A DNA stretch of 37,794 nucleotides, from NCBI GenBank assembly GCA_945869505.1, contig CAMBOZ010000004.1, positions 1-37,794 on the forward strand. The letters run 5' to 3'. Every line of letters starts with the position of its first letter. Within the stretch, counting starts at the first letter, position 1. Source of the stretch: Bifidobacterium breve (GTDB lineage: Bacteria; Actinomycetota; Actinomycetes; Nanopelagicales; Nanopelagicaceae). The notes beneath the pieces were generated by a model. It had not been told where the DNA came from. It was given only the letters and a program-made list of their open reading frames with translations, and ran no database searches. Position numbers and translations under genes: made by a program. This document shows positions 1 to 9,257 of this stretch, piece by piece.

Positions 1-359
1 TCATTTAAACCACCCACTTTTGACATTTTGTAGTCGCCTACAAATGTCTTGATTACCTTAACTCTGCCATTAAAGTCTTTGGCAGATGAATTTGGTCTAC
101 CCACCGTGATAACAGCTGGTTCATTTAATATTCGATTGCCATTGCTATCGAATTTGTAATTAGAGTGTGCAGCAGAGAATATAATTCGTGATGAGTACAA
201 ATAACCGGACCAACCGGCCGCATCAAAAGGGCCGCCATATATCGGCACCACTCTTGGATTATCAAGATTTATCGGTGCATCTAAGCCAGCATTGGCAGGA
301 GAGATTGAAGGCATTAGAAGTATTGATAAAAGAACAGTTGTTATAAATTTGCTTCTCAC
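1..359 (-). CDS. Secreted trypsin-like serine protease, N-terminal part (cut by window edge)
   Basis: Reading the minus strand from a GTG at 359 gives 119 open codons running off the left edge. The product starts with MRSKFITTVLLSILL and a typical signal peptide ending in Pro-Ala-Asn-Ala near residue 24, so it should be exported. Further on, a segment reading SGYLYSSRIIFSAAH resembles the region around the catalytic histidine of chymotrypsin-fold (S1) proteases, with His at about residue 65. The Asp and Ser of the triad would lie outside the window. An in-frame ATG at 416 exists but adds 19 residues with no hydrophobic character and starts only 12 nt after the tRNA. The GTG sits 6 nt after a good -10 box and is preferred. 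The substrate is unknown. The family assignment rests on one motif and the signal peptide. Confidence 0.75.
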   Translation of the reverse strand, partial: MRSKFITTVLLSILLMPSISPANAGLDAPINLDNPRVVPIYGGPFDAAGWSGYLYSSRIIFSAAHSNYKFDSNGNRILNEPAVITVGRPNSSAKDFNGRVKVIKTFVGDYKMSKVGGLN

Positions 360-365
360 TACTTT

Positions 366-394
366 AGGGTAAGAGGTTGGGGTGGTCAGAGCAA
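366..394 (-). promoter_or_regulatory. Candidate leaderless promoter of the secreted protease
   Basis: On the minus strand TTGCTC (389-394) and TACCCT (366-371) are separated by 17 nt, matching actinobacterial SigA-like -35 and TANNNT -10 elements. The -10 lies only 6 nt before the GTG at 359, so the transcript would begin at or next to the start codon. No Shine-Dalgarno sequence precedes that GTG. Confidence 0.5.
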
Positions 395-427
395 TATCTT
401 TAGCGCTGTAGTTCATGCGAATACGAG

Positions 428-500
428 TGCCCCGAGTGGGGGTCGAACCCACACTGGGAGGATTTTAAGTCCTCTGCCTCTGCCATTGGGCTATCGGGGC
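428..500 (-). tRNA. tRNA with anticodon UAA (tRNA-Leu), short variable arm
   Basis: The minus strand folds as a complete 73-nt tRNA. The acceptor stem is GCCCCGA with TCGGGGC, followed by discriminator A. The anticodon stem is GAGGA/TCCTC around the loop CTTAAAA, giving anticodon TAA, which reads the leucine codon UUA. The T arm is GTGGG-TTCGACC-CCCAC. CCA is not encoded; the genomic 3' flank reads CTC after the discriminator. The variable region is only 5 nt (CCAGT), whereas bacterial tRNA-Leu is normally class II with a long variable arm. The fold and anticodon are clear; the amino-acid identity is inferred from the anticodon alone. Confidence 0.85.
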
Positions 501-513
501 CATGCGATAAGGG

Positions 514-1224
514 TCAGAGTCTACTTGCTTTTTTAATCACCGAATCCAACGCTTTTTCAGTTAATTTGCCTGTAAAAGTGTTCTGTTGGCTGGGATGGTA
601 ACTGCCAACGATTTTTCTTTTGATTCCATCAGGTCCGATAAAAGTGGCTGTTGCGCCGTGCCCAAATTTAGGTTTTGGTTTTGGAATCTCGCATTCGAGT
701 TCTGTAAGAGTTGCAAGAAGTGTCGTCCAAGCAAGGTTTCCAAGTGCAAGAAATGATCGTGCCGTTGGCATTAATAGTGCAATTTCATCTTTGTAGAAAG
801 GTGCGCAGGTGTTTTTCTCCTCGGTGCTTGGTTTGTTATCTGGTGGAGCACAACGCACGGCGCAAAGGATTCGAGTATTAATCAGCTGTTGGCCATCATC
901 TTTGCCTTTACTTGTGGGAATTTTTGCTAGGCCGTTTTTATGTAGAGATTTGTATAGCCAATCCCCTGATGAATCACCGGTGAATACGCGACCGGTGCGA
1001 TTGGCACCGTGTGCTCCGGGGGCAAGGCCGAGTATTACTAATTGCGCATTGGCGGGGCCGAAACCTGGAACCGGTTTGCCCCAGTATTTTTCGTTTTCAT
1101 AAGCTTTGCGTTTTACAACTGCGACTTCTTCACGCCATTCGACAAGGCGCGGGCATTTCTTGCATTTAACAATTGCAGAATCGAGTAGGTCTAAAGATTT
1201 ATACAAGCGACCAAGCCATTCCAT
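514..1224 (-). CDS. udgB: Uracil-DNA glycosylase, family 5 (UdgB-like, iron-sulfur)
   Basis: This 236-residue protein should excise uracil, and in this family also other deaminated bases, from DNA to start base-excision repair. The N-terminal half carries GLAPGAHGANRTGRVFTGD, the hallmark first motif of family 5, in which the family-4 catalytic acid is replaced. The C-terminal motif is YHPSQQNTF. Cysteines in CKKCPRL and in the stretch CAVRC...NTCAPF are placed as expected for the [4Fe-4S] cluster of family 4/5 enzymes. An upstream ATG at 1293 would run 95 nt into ppx. The ATG at 1224 overlaps ppx by 26 nt and gives a normal N-terminus, so it is preferred. It is the last protein gene of the mfd-to-ppx strand run, with the UAA tRNA just downstream. 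Confidence 0.88.
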   Translation of the reverse strand: MEWLGRLYKSLDLLDSAIVKCKKCPRLVEWREEVAVVKRKAYENEKYWGKPVPGFGPANAQLVILGLAPGAHGANRTGRVFTGDSSGDWLYKSLHKNGLAKIPTSKGKDDGQQLINTRILCAVRCAPPDNKPSTEEKNTCAPFYKDEIALLMPTARSFLALGNLAWTTLLATLTELECEIPKPKPKFGHGATATFIGPDGIKRKIVGSYHPSQQNTFTGKLTEKALDSVIKKASRL

Positions 1225-2107
1225 CGAGAATGTCAGATTCAGATGCAACGAATTCTGAAGCGCCAGTTGCGCGCATAATGCGTGATAGAACAAGTGAGCC
1301 AGCAGAAATTACATCGACACGTCCTGGGTGCATATATCCGAGTGATTCGCGTTGAGTGCGATCCATCTTTATAAAGCTTTGCGAAACTTGGTGGACTTTT
1401 TCTGCTGAGATGTGTGAAAGATGAATTGCGTATCGGTCATATTCGGGAAGATCTAACGCTGCTGCGGCAACAGTTGTGGCAGTACCGGCTACGGCGATAA
1501 GGGTTTTAGCTTTGGTGATTGGTACTAACTTTGCGGCTTGTGCGATTGCTTCATCAATATCTTCGGTTGCAGAAGCAACCTGTCCTGGATCAGGTTGATC
1601 GCCGGTGAAGTGACGCTCTGACATACGAACACAACCGATGTTCACGCTCTTGGCCGCTTCGACAGATTCGGTTCCAAATACGAATTCGGTAGAACCTCCG
1701 CCGATATCAATAACTAGAAAGGGTCCATCGGATGCGGGAAGGTCTTTGGTTGCGCCCATAAAAGATAGGCGCGCTTCTTCATCACCAGAGATAACTTCTG
1801 GGCGAATTCCTAAACGCTCGAATACACCTTCGATAAATAAGTCGCGGTTGGTGGCATCGCGCGTGGCGCTAGTCGCGCAGAATCTGATTTTTTCAACACC
1901 GCGCTTAGCGATCTCGGTTGCGTAGATATCAACTGCAGCAAGGGTGCGAGCAATCGCATCAGGATGAAATTGGCCGGTCTTGTCGACTCCTTGCCCTAAG
2001 CGGACAACTTCCATCAAGCGAATTACTTCGCGAAAGTTTGTGCCATCGATATCGGCAATTAATAAACGAATTGAATTGGTACCGCAATCAATGGCTGCTA
2101 CTCGCAT
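1199..2107 (-). CDS. ppx: Exopolyphosphatase / Ppx-GppA phosphatase family
   Basis: The 302-residue product belongs to the actin-like ASKHA phosphatases that hydrolyse inorganic polyphosphate or pppGpp. The N-terminal phosphate-binding loop reads AAIDCGTNSIRLLIADI, and the second nucleotide/phosphate motif FLVIDIGGGSTEFVFG lies near residue 130. The length fits the short two-domain actinobacterial type (compare M. tuberculosis Rv1026) without the C-terminal HD domain of E. coli Ppx. The start at 2107 is chosen over an ATG at 2125 because GGAAAG lies about 9 nt upstream of it and the family begins with the conserved strand. It overlaps the end of the DUF501 gene by 10 nt, indicating translational coupling. 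Whether polyphosphate or pppGpp is the main substrate cannot be told from sequence. Confidence 0.93.
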   Translation of the reverse strand: MRVAAIDCGTNSIRLLIADIDGTNFREVIRLMEVVRLGQGVDKTGQFHPDAIARTLAAVDIYATEIAKRGVEKIRFCATSATRDATNRDLFIEGVFERLGIRPEVISGDEEARLSFMGATKDLPASDGPFLVIDIGGGSTEFVFGTESVEAAKSVNIGCVRMSERHFTGDQPDPGQVASATEDIDEAIAQAAKLVPITKAKTLIAVAGTATTVAAAALDLPEYDRYAIHLSHISAEKVHQVSQSFIKMDRTQRESLGYMHPGRVDVISAGSLVLSRIMRATGASEFVASESDILDGMAWSLV

Positions 2108-2589
2108 GGTTGCTCTTTCCACCATTCTGGAAGTTTGGCTAACGCTTCATCGCCGAGCGGATTAACGTCAGGTCCTGCAGAAAGTGAATGTGCGACAAGT
2201 GAATGTAAACACTTCACGCGATTTGGCATGCCACCGGCGGAAATTCCTTCTACTTCTGGAACATCCATCTTTAGCGCTGCGCGCGCTGCGAGGTAATCGT
2301 CGTGTGCTGCCGCGTATGCGCCAGCGAGTTCGTGATCTGTTGTCAGGCGTTCATTCATATCTGCCATTAAGCCAGTTGATTCCAGAGTCGAAATTGCTGC
2401 GGTTAAACGTGGGCAGGTTGCGTAATAGAAAGTTGGAAAAGGTTCTCCGTGGCTTAAGCGTGGTGGCGTTTCAACAACGGCGGGATTGCCGCAGGGGCAA
2501 CGATAAGAAATTGCGTGTACATCGCGAGGTGTTCGACCTAATTGAGTCTCGATGCAATCTAAATCTTTTTGAGTTGCCTTATCGCTCAT
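2098..2589 (-). CDS. DUF501 family protein
   Basis: This 163-residue cytoplasmic protein begins MSDKATQKDLDCIETQLGR and contains YRCPCGNPAVVETPPRL, typical of the actinobacterial DUF501 family. Family members lie almost invariably between a FtsB/DivIC-like gene and ppx, as here (Rv1025 in M. tuberculosis). The CPCG pair and a later Cys (ATCPRL) could bind metal, but that is speculation. No enzymatic function is established for the family. The gene follows the septum-initiator gene after 3 nt and overlaps ppx, so the three are surely co-transcribed. Conserved context suggests a link to division or phosphate metabolism, which is inference only. Confidence 0.9.
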   Translation of the reverse strand: MSDKATQKDLDCIETQLGRTPRDVHAISYRCPCGNPAVVETPPRLSHGEPFPTFYYATCPRLTAAISTLESTGLMADMNERLTTDHELAGAYAAAHDDYLAARAALKMDVPEVEGISAGGMPNRVKCLHSLVAHSLSAGPDVNPLGDEALAKLPEWWKEQPCE

Positions 2590-2592
2590 TAA

Positions 2593-3021
2593 CTAGAGAC
2601 CAGATTCGGTTACGGATGCGATCAGCTTGGTGTACCAAGGAGCACCTTCAGGTAATTGTGAAGCAATCTGGGTTGTTTGTGGTTGTGATTTTGTGATGTC
2701 GGTACCCGTGACTATGTATTGACGCTCCCCAGGCAGCACAAAGTGCAGACGCTCGCGCGCCTGTGACTTTATGTAATTTGGATCTTGCCAGGTACTTAAC
2801 TCAGCGCGCGCTTTTTCTAATGCGGTGCGATCAGATGCCACTTGAGATTTAAGTGCGCTGATCTGCGCTCGTTGCGTGAAGTAGTTCTTAATTGGTGGGG
2901 CAAGAGTGAGTGTAAAGATAAAAATAATTGCAATTAAGGCTAAGGGACGAGCATTGCCACGAACGTTTCGACGGCTCGACGAGCGGCGGCTCGTTGAATA
3001 ACTGCGACGTCGACGGCGCAT
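2593..3021 (-). CDS. ftsB: FtsB/DivIC-like septum formation initiator protein
   Basis: The 142-residue protein has a very basic N-terminus (residues 1-25, rich in Arg and Ser) in the cytoplasm, one membrane helix at about 27-44 (PLALIAIIFIFTLTLAPP), then a coiled coil at about 50-85. A short extracytoplasmic domain contains the family hallmark DPNYIKSQARERLHFVLPGE. Members form a trimer with FtsL and FtsQ that activates septal peptidoglycan synthesis. The gene lies 14 nt downstream of eno, the standard actinobacterial order eno-ftsB-DUF501-ppx. The Arg-rich head is longer than in E. coli FtsB (about 100 residues), as is usual in this phylum. Confidence 0.92.
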   Translation of the reverse strand: MRRRRRSYSTSRRSSSRRNVRGNARPLALIAIIFIFTLTLAPPIKNYFTQRAQISALKSQVASDRTALEKARAELSTWQDPNYIKSQARERLHFVLPGERQYIVTGTDITKSQPQTTQIASQLPEGAPWYTKLIASVTESGL

Positions 3022-3035
3022 GGCTTGGCTCTTAA

Positions 3036-4379
<1,344 letters not shown>

Positions 4380-5024
4380 CTACCGCGACTCGGCAGTCTT
4401 AATTTGCTCCGCAATCTGGCGGCCGTATAGGCGCAGTGCATTTTCTGGGTCAATCTCGTTATCGCGCGCCCAAGCAATTATTGATGCCAGCGCTTCGCCG
4501 ACGCTCTCTTCGGTGGCCGGCTTACTGCTTTGGTATTTCGATAACTCGATATTCACTTTATATTTTTCGGCGCGATAGAGGAGTTTTTCAACTAATGGCA
4601 GTGCTGGTTGCGCAAGAGCTACGCCATCAAGAGCTGAAGTTCGCCCCTTCTCTTTTGCTTTTATCTCTTCCCAGTTATCGATAATTTCTTCAGTGCCTGA
4701 TACTTGCAAGCCTTCAAATACGTGTGGATGACGGCGAATTAATTTATCCGCGATTGCACGCGCGACATCTTCAATTGAAAATGGATCGGTTGGATGATCT
4801 TGAGCAATTCGAGAGTGGAAGTAAACCTGAAGTAAAACATCGCCTAGCTCTTCACGCATTCCTTCACGATCTTTGGCGTCGACGGAATCAATAAACTCGT
4901 AGGACTCTTCGAGTAAGTATTTAACTAATGATTCGTGGGTTTGCTCGGCATCCCAAGGACAACCACCGGGTGATCGCAAGCGATCCATTACCTCAACGAG
5001 GCGTTGAAGTTCTGAACCTGACAT
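4380..5024 (-). CDS. mazG: MazG nucleoside triphosphate pyrophosphohydrolase
   Basis: The 214-residue enzyme hydrolyses (d)NTPs to monophosphates and pyrophosphate, cleaning non-canonical or excess nucleotides. The N-terminal MazG domain starts with LVEVMDRLRSPGGCPWDAEQ, a family signature, followed by the Mg-binding acidic motifs EESYEF and REELGDVLLQVYFHS. A second half follows (DNWEEIKAKEKG at about residue 115), but the C-terminal repeat is shorter than in the 260-residue E. coli protein. The gene lies 4 nt from the SurA-like lipoprotein gene and follows mfd in the same transcription unit, as in mycobacteria. Confidence 0.95.
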   Translation of the reverse strand: MSGSELQRLVEVMDRLRSPGGCPWDAEQTHESLVKYLLEESYEFIDSVDAKDREGMREELGDVLLQVYFHSRIAQDHPTDPFSIEDVARAIADKLIRRHPHVFEGLQVSGTEEIIDNWEEIKAKEKGRTSALDGVALAQPALPLVEKLLYRAEKYKVNIELSKYQSSKPATEESVGEALASIIAWARDNEIDPENALRLYGRQIAEQIKTAESR

Positions 5025-5028
5025 CTAT

Positions 5029-5634
5029 TTACTCAGCTGATGGTTTTACTGCGTCGCCGGTTACGTTAGCAACGACAACATCGCCAATTTCGTTATCCCA
5101 AACGCCGTAACGTGGATTGATTTTTACGCCGAGTGATTTTGCTTTGGCGTTAAGCAAGTCGCCTACCTTGGTTGAAACTTCTTCTTCGGCGACGCCCGAT
5201 TGTGCAAGCGCTTCAGCTATCTGATCAGAAATTACAATCGCACGAACATAAGCATCGAAATCTTGAAGAGCAATTGCCGCATTAACTAAATTCTTTGGAA
5301 GTTCGGCTTCACCACCAACTGATTGAATGATAGATGCTTTCTTGGCTCCGACTTGGCTGGAAGTAACTTCGATCTTAAGCTCTTTAGCGATCTCATCGAA
5401 GGTGTGCATCAAAATCTTAAAGCGCAACTGTCCGCGATTTAACTCTTCGCCTGTTTCTAGTTGCATCTGTGATGAATCAACTTTGGAACGCTCAGCCATA
5501 ACTGCATCGATACTGCTCTGCAATTCAGTCTGAGAGATCTTGAAGTCACCGATAGTGGCGGCTTCGTTAGTTTGCGAGCATCCTGTCAAAAGTAGGGCTG
5601 AAGCAATTGTCAGGACAGCCAGGATCTTTTTCAC
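5029..5634 (-). CDS. SurA-N-like lipoprotein (putative periplasmic chaperone)
   Basis: The 201-residue product starts MKKILAVLTIASALLLTGC, a lipoprotein signal peptide with lipobox LLTGC and lipidated Cys at residue 19. The rest is mostly helical and resembles the N-terminal chaperone module of SurA/PrsA proteins (IGDFKISQTELQSSIDAVM, then long helices). The parvulin prolyl-isomerase domain is missing or too short to be recognised, so it may be a chaperone without isomerase activity. Its start overlaps the mfd stop by 4 nt (ATGA). M. tuberculosis carries an unrelated-looking lipoprotein gene, lpqU, at this same position between mfd and mazG. The client proteins are unknown. Confidence 0.8.
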   Translation of the reverse strand: MKKILAVLTIASALLLTGCSQTNEAATIGDFKISQTELQSSIDAVMAERSKVDSSQMQLETGEELNRGQLRFKILMHTFDEIAKELKIEVTSSQVGAKKASIIQSVGGEAELPKNLVNAAIALQDFDAYVRAIVISDQIAEALAQSGVAEEEVSTKVGDLLNAKAKSLGVKINPRYGVWDNEIGDVVVANVTGDAVKPSAE

Positions 5635-8600
5635 GTTGTGCTCGCTTTCGTTAATTGGTCAACGACCTCGGTTACCCAGGTCAGGAGAGAAGTATCCACT
5701 ATTTCCGCCGCCGGTTTAGACGGGTTCCATGCTGGATTTTTAGGCAAAGTAATCAAAGCGGTGCGGGTGGGGGCCTTATAGATGGAACCTGGGTACAGGC
5801 GGGTTAACCTTAATTGACGTGATTCTGGCAAGGTCAAAGGCGCAAGTCGTAAGAATTTTCCAGTTGCTACCACTTCACGAATCCCATGAGATTTAGCTAA
5901 CGCACGCAGTTGAGCAACTGCTAATAGCGCATTTGCTTCTTCAGGTAATTCACCGAATCTATCCAGTAACTCTTCACGAATTGATTGCACATCAGTTGGC
6001 TTAGCAACATCGGCTAGGCGACGATAAAGATCTAACCGTAACCGCTCACCCGGAACATAACTTTCTGCAAGGTGTGCATTTATCGGAAGTTCAACTTTGC
6101 ATTCATACGCTTCTTCTTCTTTATCAATGATCCCGGTCTTGTAATCATTTACCGCTTCACCAACCATGCGCATATATAAATCAAAGCCCACATCTGCAAT
6201 GTGGCCAGACTGTTCTCCGCCCAGGAGATTTCCGGCACCGCGAATTTCTAAATCTTTTAAGGCAACGCGCATGCCTGCACCTAAATCGGTGTTGGTCGCA
6301 ATTGTTTTTAAACGATCCAGTGCAATTTCAGTTAAGGGCTGATCTGGTGGATATAGGAAATATGCATAAGCCCGATCGCGCCCACGGCCCACGCGACCAC
6401 GTAATTGATGAAGTTGTGAAAGACCAAAATTATCGGCGCGTTCCACAATCAAAGTATTGGCGTTAGCAATATCTAATCCACTTTCCACAATTGTGGTGCA
6501 GACAAGAACATCAAAGTCGCGATTCCAGAATGCCAAAATGACATCTTCGAGAGCACCTTCACTCATTTGACCATGTGCAATTCGAATGCGTGCTTCAGGA
6601 ACCAACTCTTGAATTTTGGCTGCGGCGCGATCGATAGATTCAACGCGATTATGAATATAGAAAACTTGACCATCACGTAAGAGCTCGCGATGAATCGCGG
6701 CGCGGATCTGCGCATCTTCGGAGGCTCCGACGTAGGTAAGAATCGGATGGCGCTCTTCCGGCGGCGTTGTGATGGTCGACATTTCGCGAATGCCGGTCAC
6801 AGCCATTTCAAGTGTTCGTGGAATTGGTGTGGCAGACATAGCCAATACATCCACAGTCGTGCGCATCTTCTTAAGAGATTCTTTCTGCTCAACCCCAAAG
6901 CGTTGTTCTTCATCTACGACTACTAAACCCAAATCTTTAAAAACAACATCTTGCGATAACAAACGGTGGGTACCGATCACAACATCAACACTGCCCGCAG
7001 CAAGTTCGGCCAAGATATCTTTCGACTCTTTTGCGCTGTTAAAGCGTGATAGGCCGGCAACTCTTAACGGGAAGCCCGCATAACGTTCGGCAAATGTTTT
7101 CTCATGCTGTTGCACCAAGAGCGTGGTCGGCACCAGAACAGCAACTTGCTTACCGTCCTGCACCGCTTTAAATGCCGCACGAATGGCGATCTCAGTCTTA
7201 CCATAACCAACATCGCCACAAATTATGCGATCCATTGGATATGGCTTTTCCATATCGCGTTTAACTTCTTCAATAGTGGAGAGTTGATCTGGGGTTTCAA
7301 TGTATGAAAAAGCATCTTCTAGTTCGCGTTGCCAAGGAGTGTCGGGTGAGAATGCGAAACCTGGCGAACTCGTGCGCGCCGCGTACAAGCGAATTAACTC
7401 ACCGGCAATTTGTTTTACCGCCTTGCGGGCACGTCCCTTAGCTTTCTGCCATTCACCGCTGCCAATGCGGTGCACCGTTGGTGATTCACCGCCGATGTAC
7501 TTGCTTACTTGTTCCAAAGTATCGGTCGGTACAAAGACACGATCACCAGGTTGTCCGCGTTTGGCAGGTGCATATTCAATTACCAAGTACTCACGTGTAA
7601 TGCCGCCGATGGTGCGCTGCACCATTTCAACATATCTACCAATTCCGTGTTGTTCATGAACCACAAAATCACCGGCGCGCAGTTCTAGCGGATCAACGGC
7701 TTGCTTGCGCTTGGAAGGCATGCGCGCACCATCATTTGCAGACGCCTTACTGCCAGTTAAATCGCGTTCAGTGATAAATAAAATCCGAGCACTTTGTGAA
7801 GTAAATCCGTGGGCAATTGCCGATTGCGTTATGTGCACTGAACCCTTCGTCGGAATCGCTCTTAACTCCGGAATGATTACAACTGGCAGGTCTGCGTTAC
7901 GGAAAATCCCTGCATAACGCTCTGCCATACCTTGGCCGGCTGCCGAAAAGATTATGGAGAAACCGGCGTCGACGGCGCTCTGTAGCGAATTAATCGCGCG
8001 ATCCATATCAGCGCGCAAAGGATCAATTGCTTGAAAATCTAGGAAGGATGCATCCGTATCTAAATCAGAACCAAATGGATTAAGTGCGCGCGAAGTAAGT
8101 TGGCAGCGTGTGATTTCTGCACTCAAATCTTCCCAGGAAAGATAAGTTGCATCGGTTACTGGCAGAGGCGCAGCAGCGCCAAGGGCTGCGTGTGACCAGG
8201 CCGCTTCAAAGAACTCTTCATTTGTTGCAAGCAAATCAATGGTGCGCATGCGGATACGTTCACCATCAATGAAAATTACTTCGGTTCCTTTGGGCATGCG
8301 CTGCAATATGGTTTCGGTCTCATTTACCAATATTGGAATAAGCGATTCCATACCTTCGGTGGAAATTCCTTGGGAAACACGATCTAAAATTTCTAGAGCT
8401 GCCGGGTATTTAGATTTCGCGCTCTCTGCACGCTCTCTGATATCTGCATTTAATAACAATTCGCGGCACGGCAAGATCGTTAACTTGCCAATCACTGGAC
8501 CAGTTGTGCGCTGACTGGCCACATCAAAATAGCTCAACTCTTCAATTTCATCCCCAAAGAAATCAATGCGAACCGGATGCTCAGAAAGCGGTAAAAACAA

Positions 8601-9116
8601 ATCTACGATTCCGCCACGAACGGCGAACTCCCCTCGCTTTTCAACTAAGTCAGTGCGGGTATATGCCAGATTAGTTAAATTGGTAATCAAGGTTGTTAAA
8701 TCAACTTCACTGCCAATTTCTAAACTCTGCAGTGGTTGACTTGCTAAATCAGCGATGAAGCGATGGATCACCGCACGTATCGGCGCAAGCACGATTGTAT
8801 TTTCATTATTTGGCGTTGCTAAATCTGCCAAGGTGGCCAAGCGCCGCGCCACGGTGTCACTCCTTGGACTTAACCTTTCGTGCGGCAGAGTTTCCCAAGC
8901 TGGAAACTCCAAAACTCTGTTATGTAATTCGCGTAATTCAGATGCTAAATCTTCTGCGCTACGACTCGAGCTGGTAACCACAAGGATCGATGATTTTTCA
9001 GCAACTTTGGCAAGCAAGAATGGATACGTTGCTGCAGGTGCGATGATCTTCTTTGAATCTTGCAGGCAAGATGCGACAGCGCTTTCGCTGCCAATCATCT
9101 GCACCAACGCGCGCAT
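5631..9116 (-). CDS. mfd: Transcription-repair coupling factor
   Basis: The 1161-residue protein removes RNA polymerase stalled at lesions and recruits UvrA. In order it has the UvrB-like N-terminal module, the RNA-polymerase interaction domain beginning near residue 480 (LRAGDFVVHEQHGIGRYVEM), a RecG-like translocase with Walker A ICGDVGYGKTE near 635 and Walker B VVVDEEQRFG near 735, motif VI QLRGRVGRG, and the C-terminal TRCF domain. The open frame extends to 9176, but the ATG at 9116 is preferred because the family begins here, an AGG-rich region (AAGGACAGGTAGG) precedes it, and the upstream codons run through a strong hairpin. It heads the mfd-surA-mazG-eno run. Confidence 0.97.
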   Translation of the reverse strand: MRALVQMIGSESAVASCLQDSKKIIAPAATYPFLLAKVAEKSSILVVTSSSRSAEDLASELRELHNRVLEFPAWETLPHERLSPRSDTVARRLATLADLATPNNENTIVLAPIRAVIHRFIADLASQPLQSLEIGSEVDLTTLITNLTNLAYTRTDLVEKRGEFAVRGGIVDLFLPLSEHPVRIDFFGDEIEELSYFDVASQRTTGPVIGKLTILPCRELLLNADIRERAESAKSKYPAALEILDRVSQGISTEGMESLIPILVNETETILQRMPKGTEVIFIDGERIRMRTIDLLATNEEFFEAAWSHAALGAAAPLPVTDATYLSWEDLSAEITRCQLTSRALNPFGSDLDTDASFLDFQAIDPLRADMDRAINSLQSAVDAGFSIIFSAAGQGMAERYAGIFRNADLPVVIIPELRAIPTKGSVHITQSAIAHGFTSQSARILFITERDLTGSKASANDGARMPSKRKQAVDPLELRAGDFVVHEQHGIGRYVEMVQRTIGGITREYLVIEYAPAKRGQPGDRVFVPTDTLEQVSKYIGGESPTVHRIGSGEWQKAKGRARKAVKQIAGELIRLYAARTSSPGFAFSPDTPWQRELEDAFSYIETPDQLSTIEEVKRDMEKPYPMDRIICGDVGYGKTEIAIRAAFKAVQDGKQVAVLVPTTLLVQQHEKTFAERYAGFPLRVAGLSRFNSAKESKDILAELAAGSVDVVIGTHRLLSQDVVFKDLGLVVVDEEQRFGVEQKESLKKMRTTVDVLAMSATPIPRTLEMAVTGIREMSTITTPPEERHPILTYVGASEDAQIRAAIHRELLRDGQVFYIHNRVESIDRAAAKIQELVPEARIRIAHGQMSEGALEDVILAFWNRDFDVLVCTTIVESGLDIANANTLIVERADNFGLSQLHQLRGRVGRGRDRAYAYFLYPPDQPLTEIALDRLKTIATNTDLGAGMRVALKDLEIRGAGNLLGGEQSGHIADVGFDLYMRMVGEAVNDYKTGIIDKEEEAYECKVELPINAHLAESYVPGERLRLDLYRRLADVAKPTDVQSIREELLDRFGELPEEANALLAVAQLRALAKSHGIREVVATGKFLRLAPLTLPESRQLRLTRLYPGSIYKAPTRTALITLPKNPAWNPSKPAAEIVDTSLLTWVTEVVDQLTKASTT

Positions 9117-9163
9117 CTGCCTACCTGTCCTTAACTGGAAATTTCTATTGGAAAAGCCTTTTG

Positions 9164-9189
9164 GCCCCGTTCCCAAAAAGGGAGGGGGC
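9164..9189 (-). promoter_or_regulatory. Hairpin in the mfd leader
   Basis: An inverted repeat GCCCC (9164-9168) / GGGGC (9185-9189) encloses a second stem TCCC/GGGA around a five-base loop. On the minus strand it lies about 48-73 nt upstream of the mfd ATG. Further upstream TTTGAT, 16 nt and TAGACT resemble a promoter, so the hairpin would be in a roughly 80-nt leader RNA. It is followed by CAAAAGGCTTTT, a weak T-run, so it could act as an attenuator or an RNA stabiliser. No known riboswitch is recognised. Confidence 0.45.
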
Positions 9190-9257
9190 TTGATGAGCCA
9201 AGTCTAACGCGCATATTTACGTATCAAACTCGTGAGTATTCCTGAGAGGATATGCCA

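Noticed and set aside
1225..1293. N-terminal extension of the uracil-DNA glycosylase
   Set aside because: It would overlap ppx deeply and does not resemble the family start.
6690..7659. Plus-strand open frames opposite mfd
   Set aside because: They are antisense to conserved helicase motifs, have odd composition, and lack any recognisable domain.
9117..9176. Extended N-terminus of Mfd from ATG 9176
   Set aside because: The extra 20 codons run through a strong hairpin, lack family similarity, and a better start with an upstream AGG-rich site exists at 9116.
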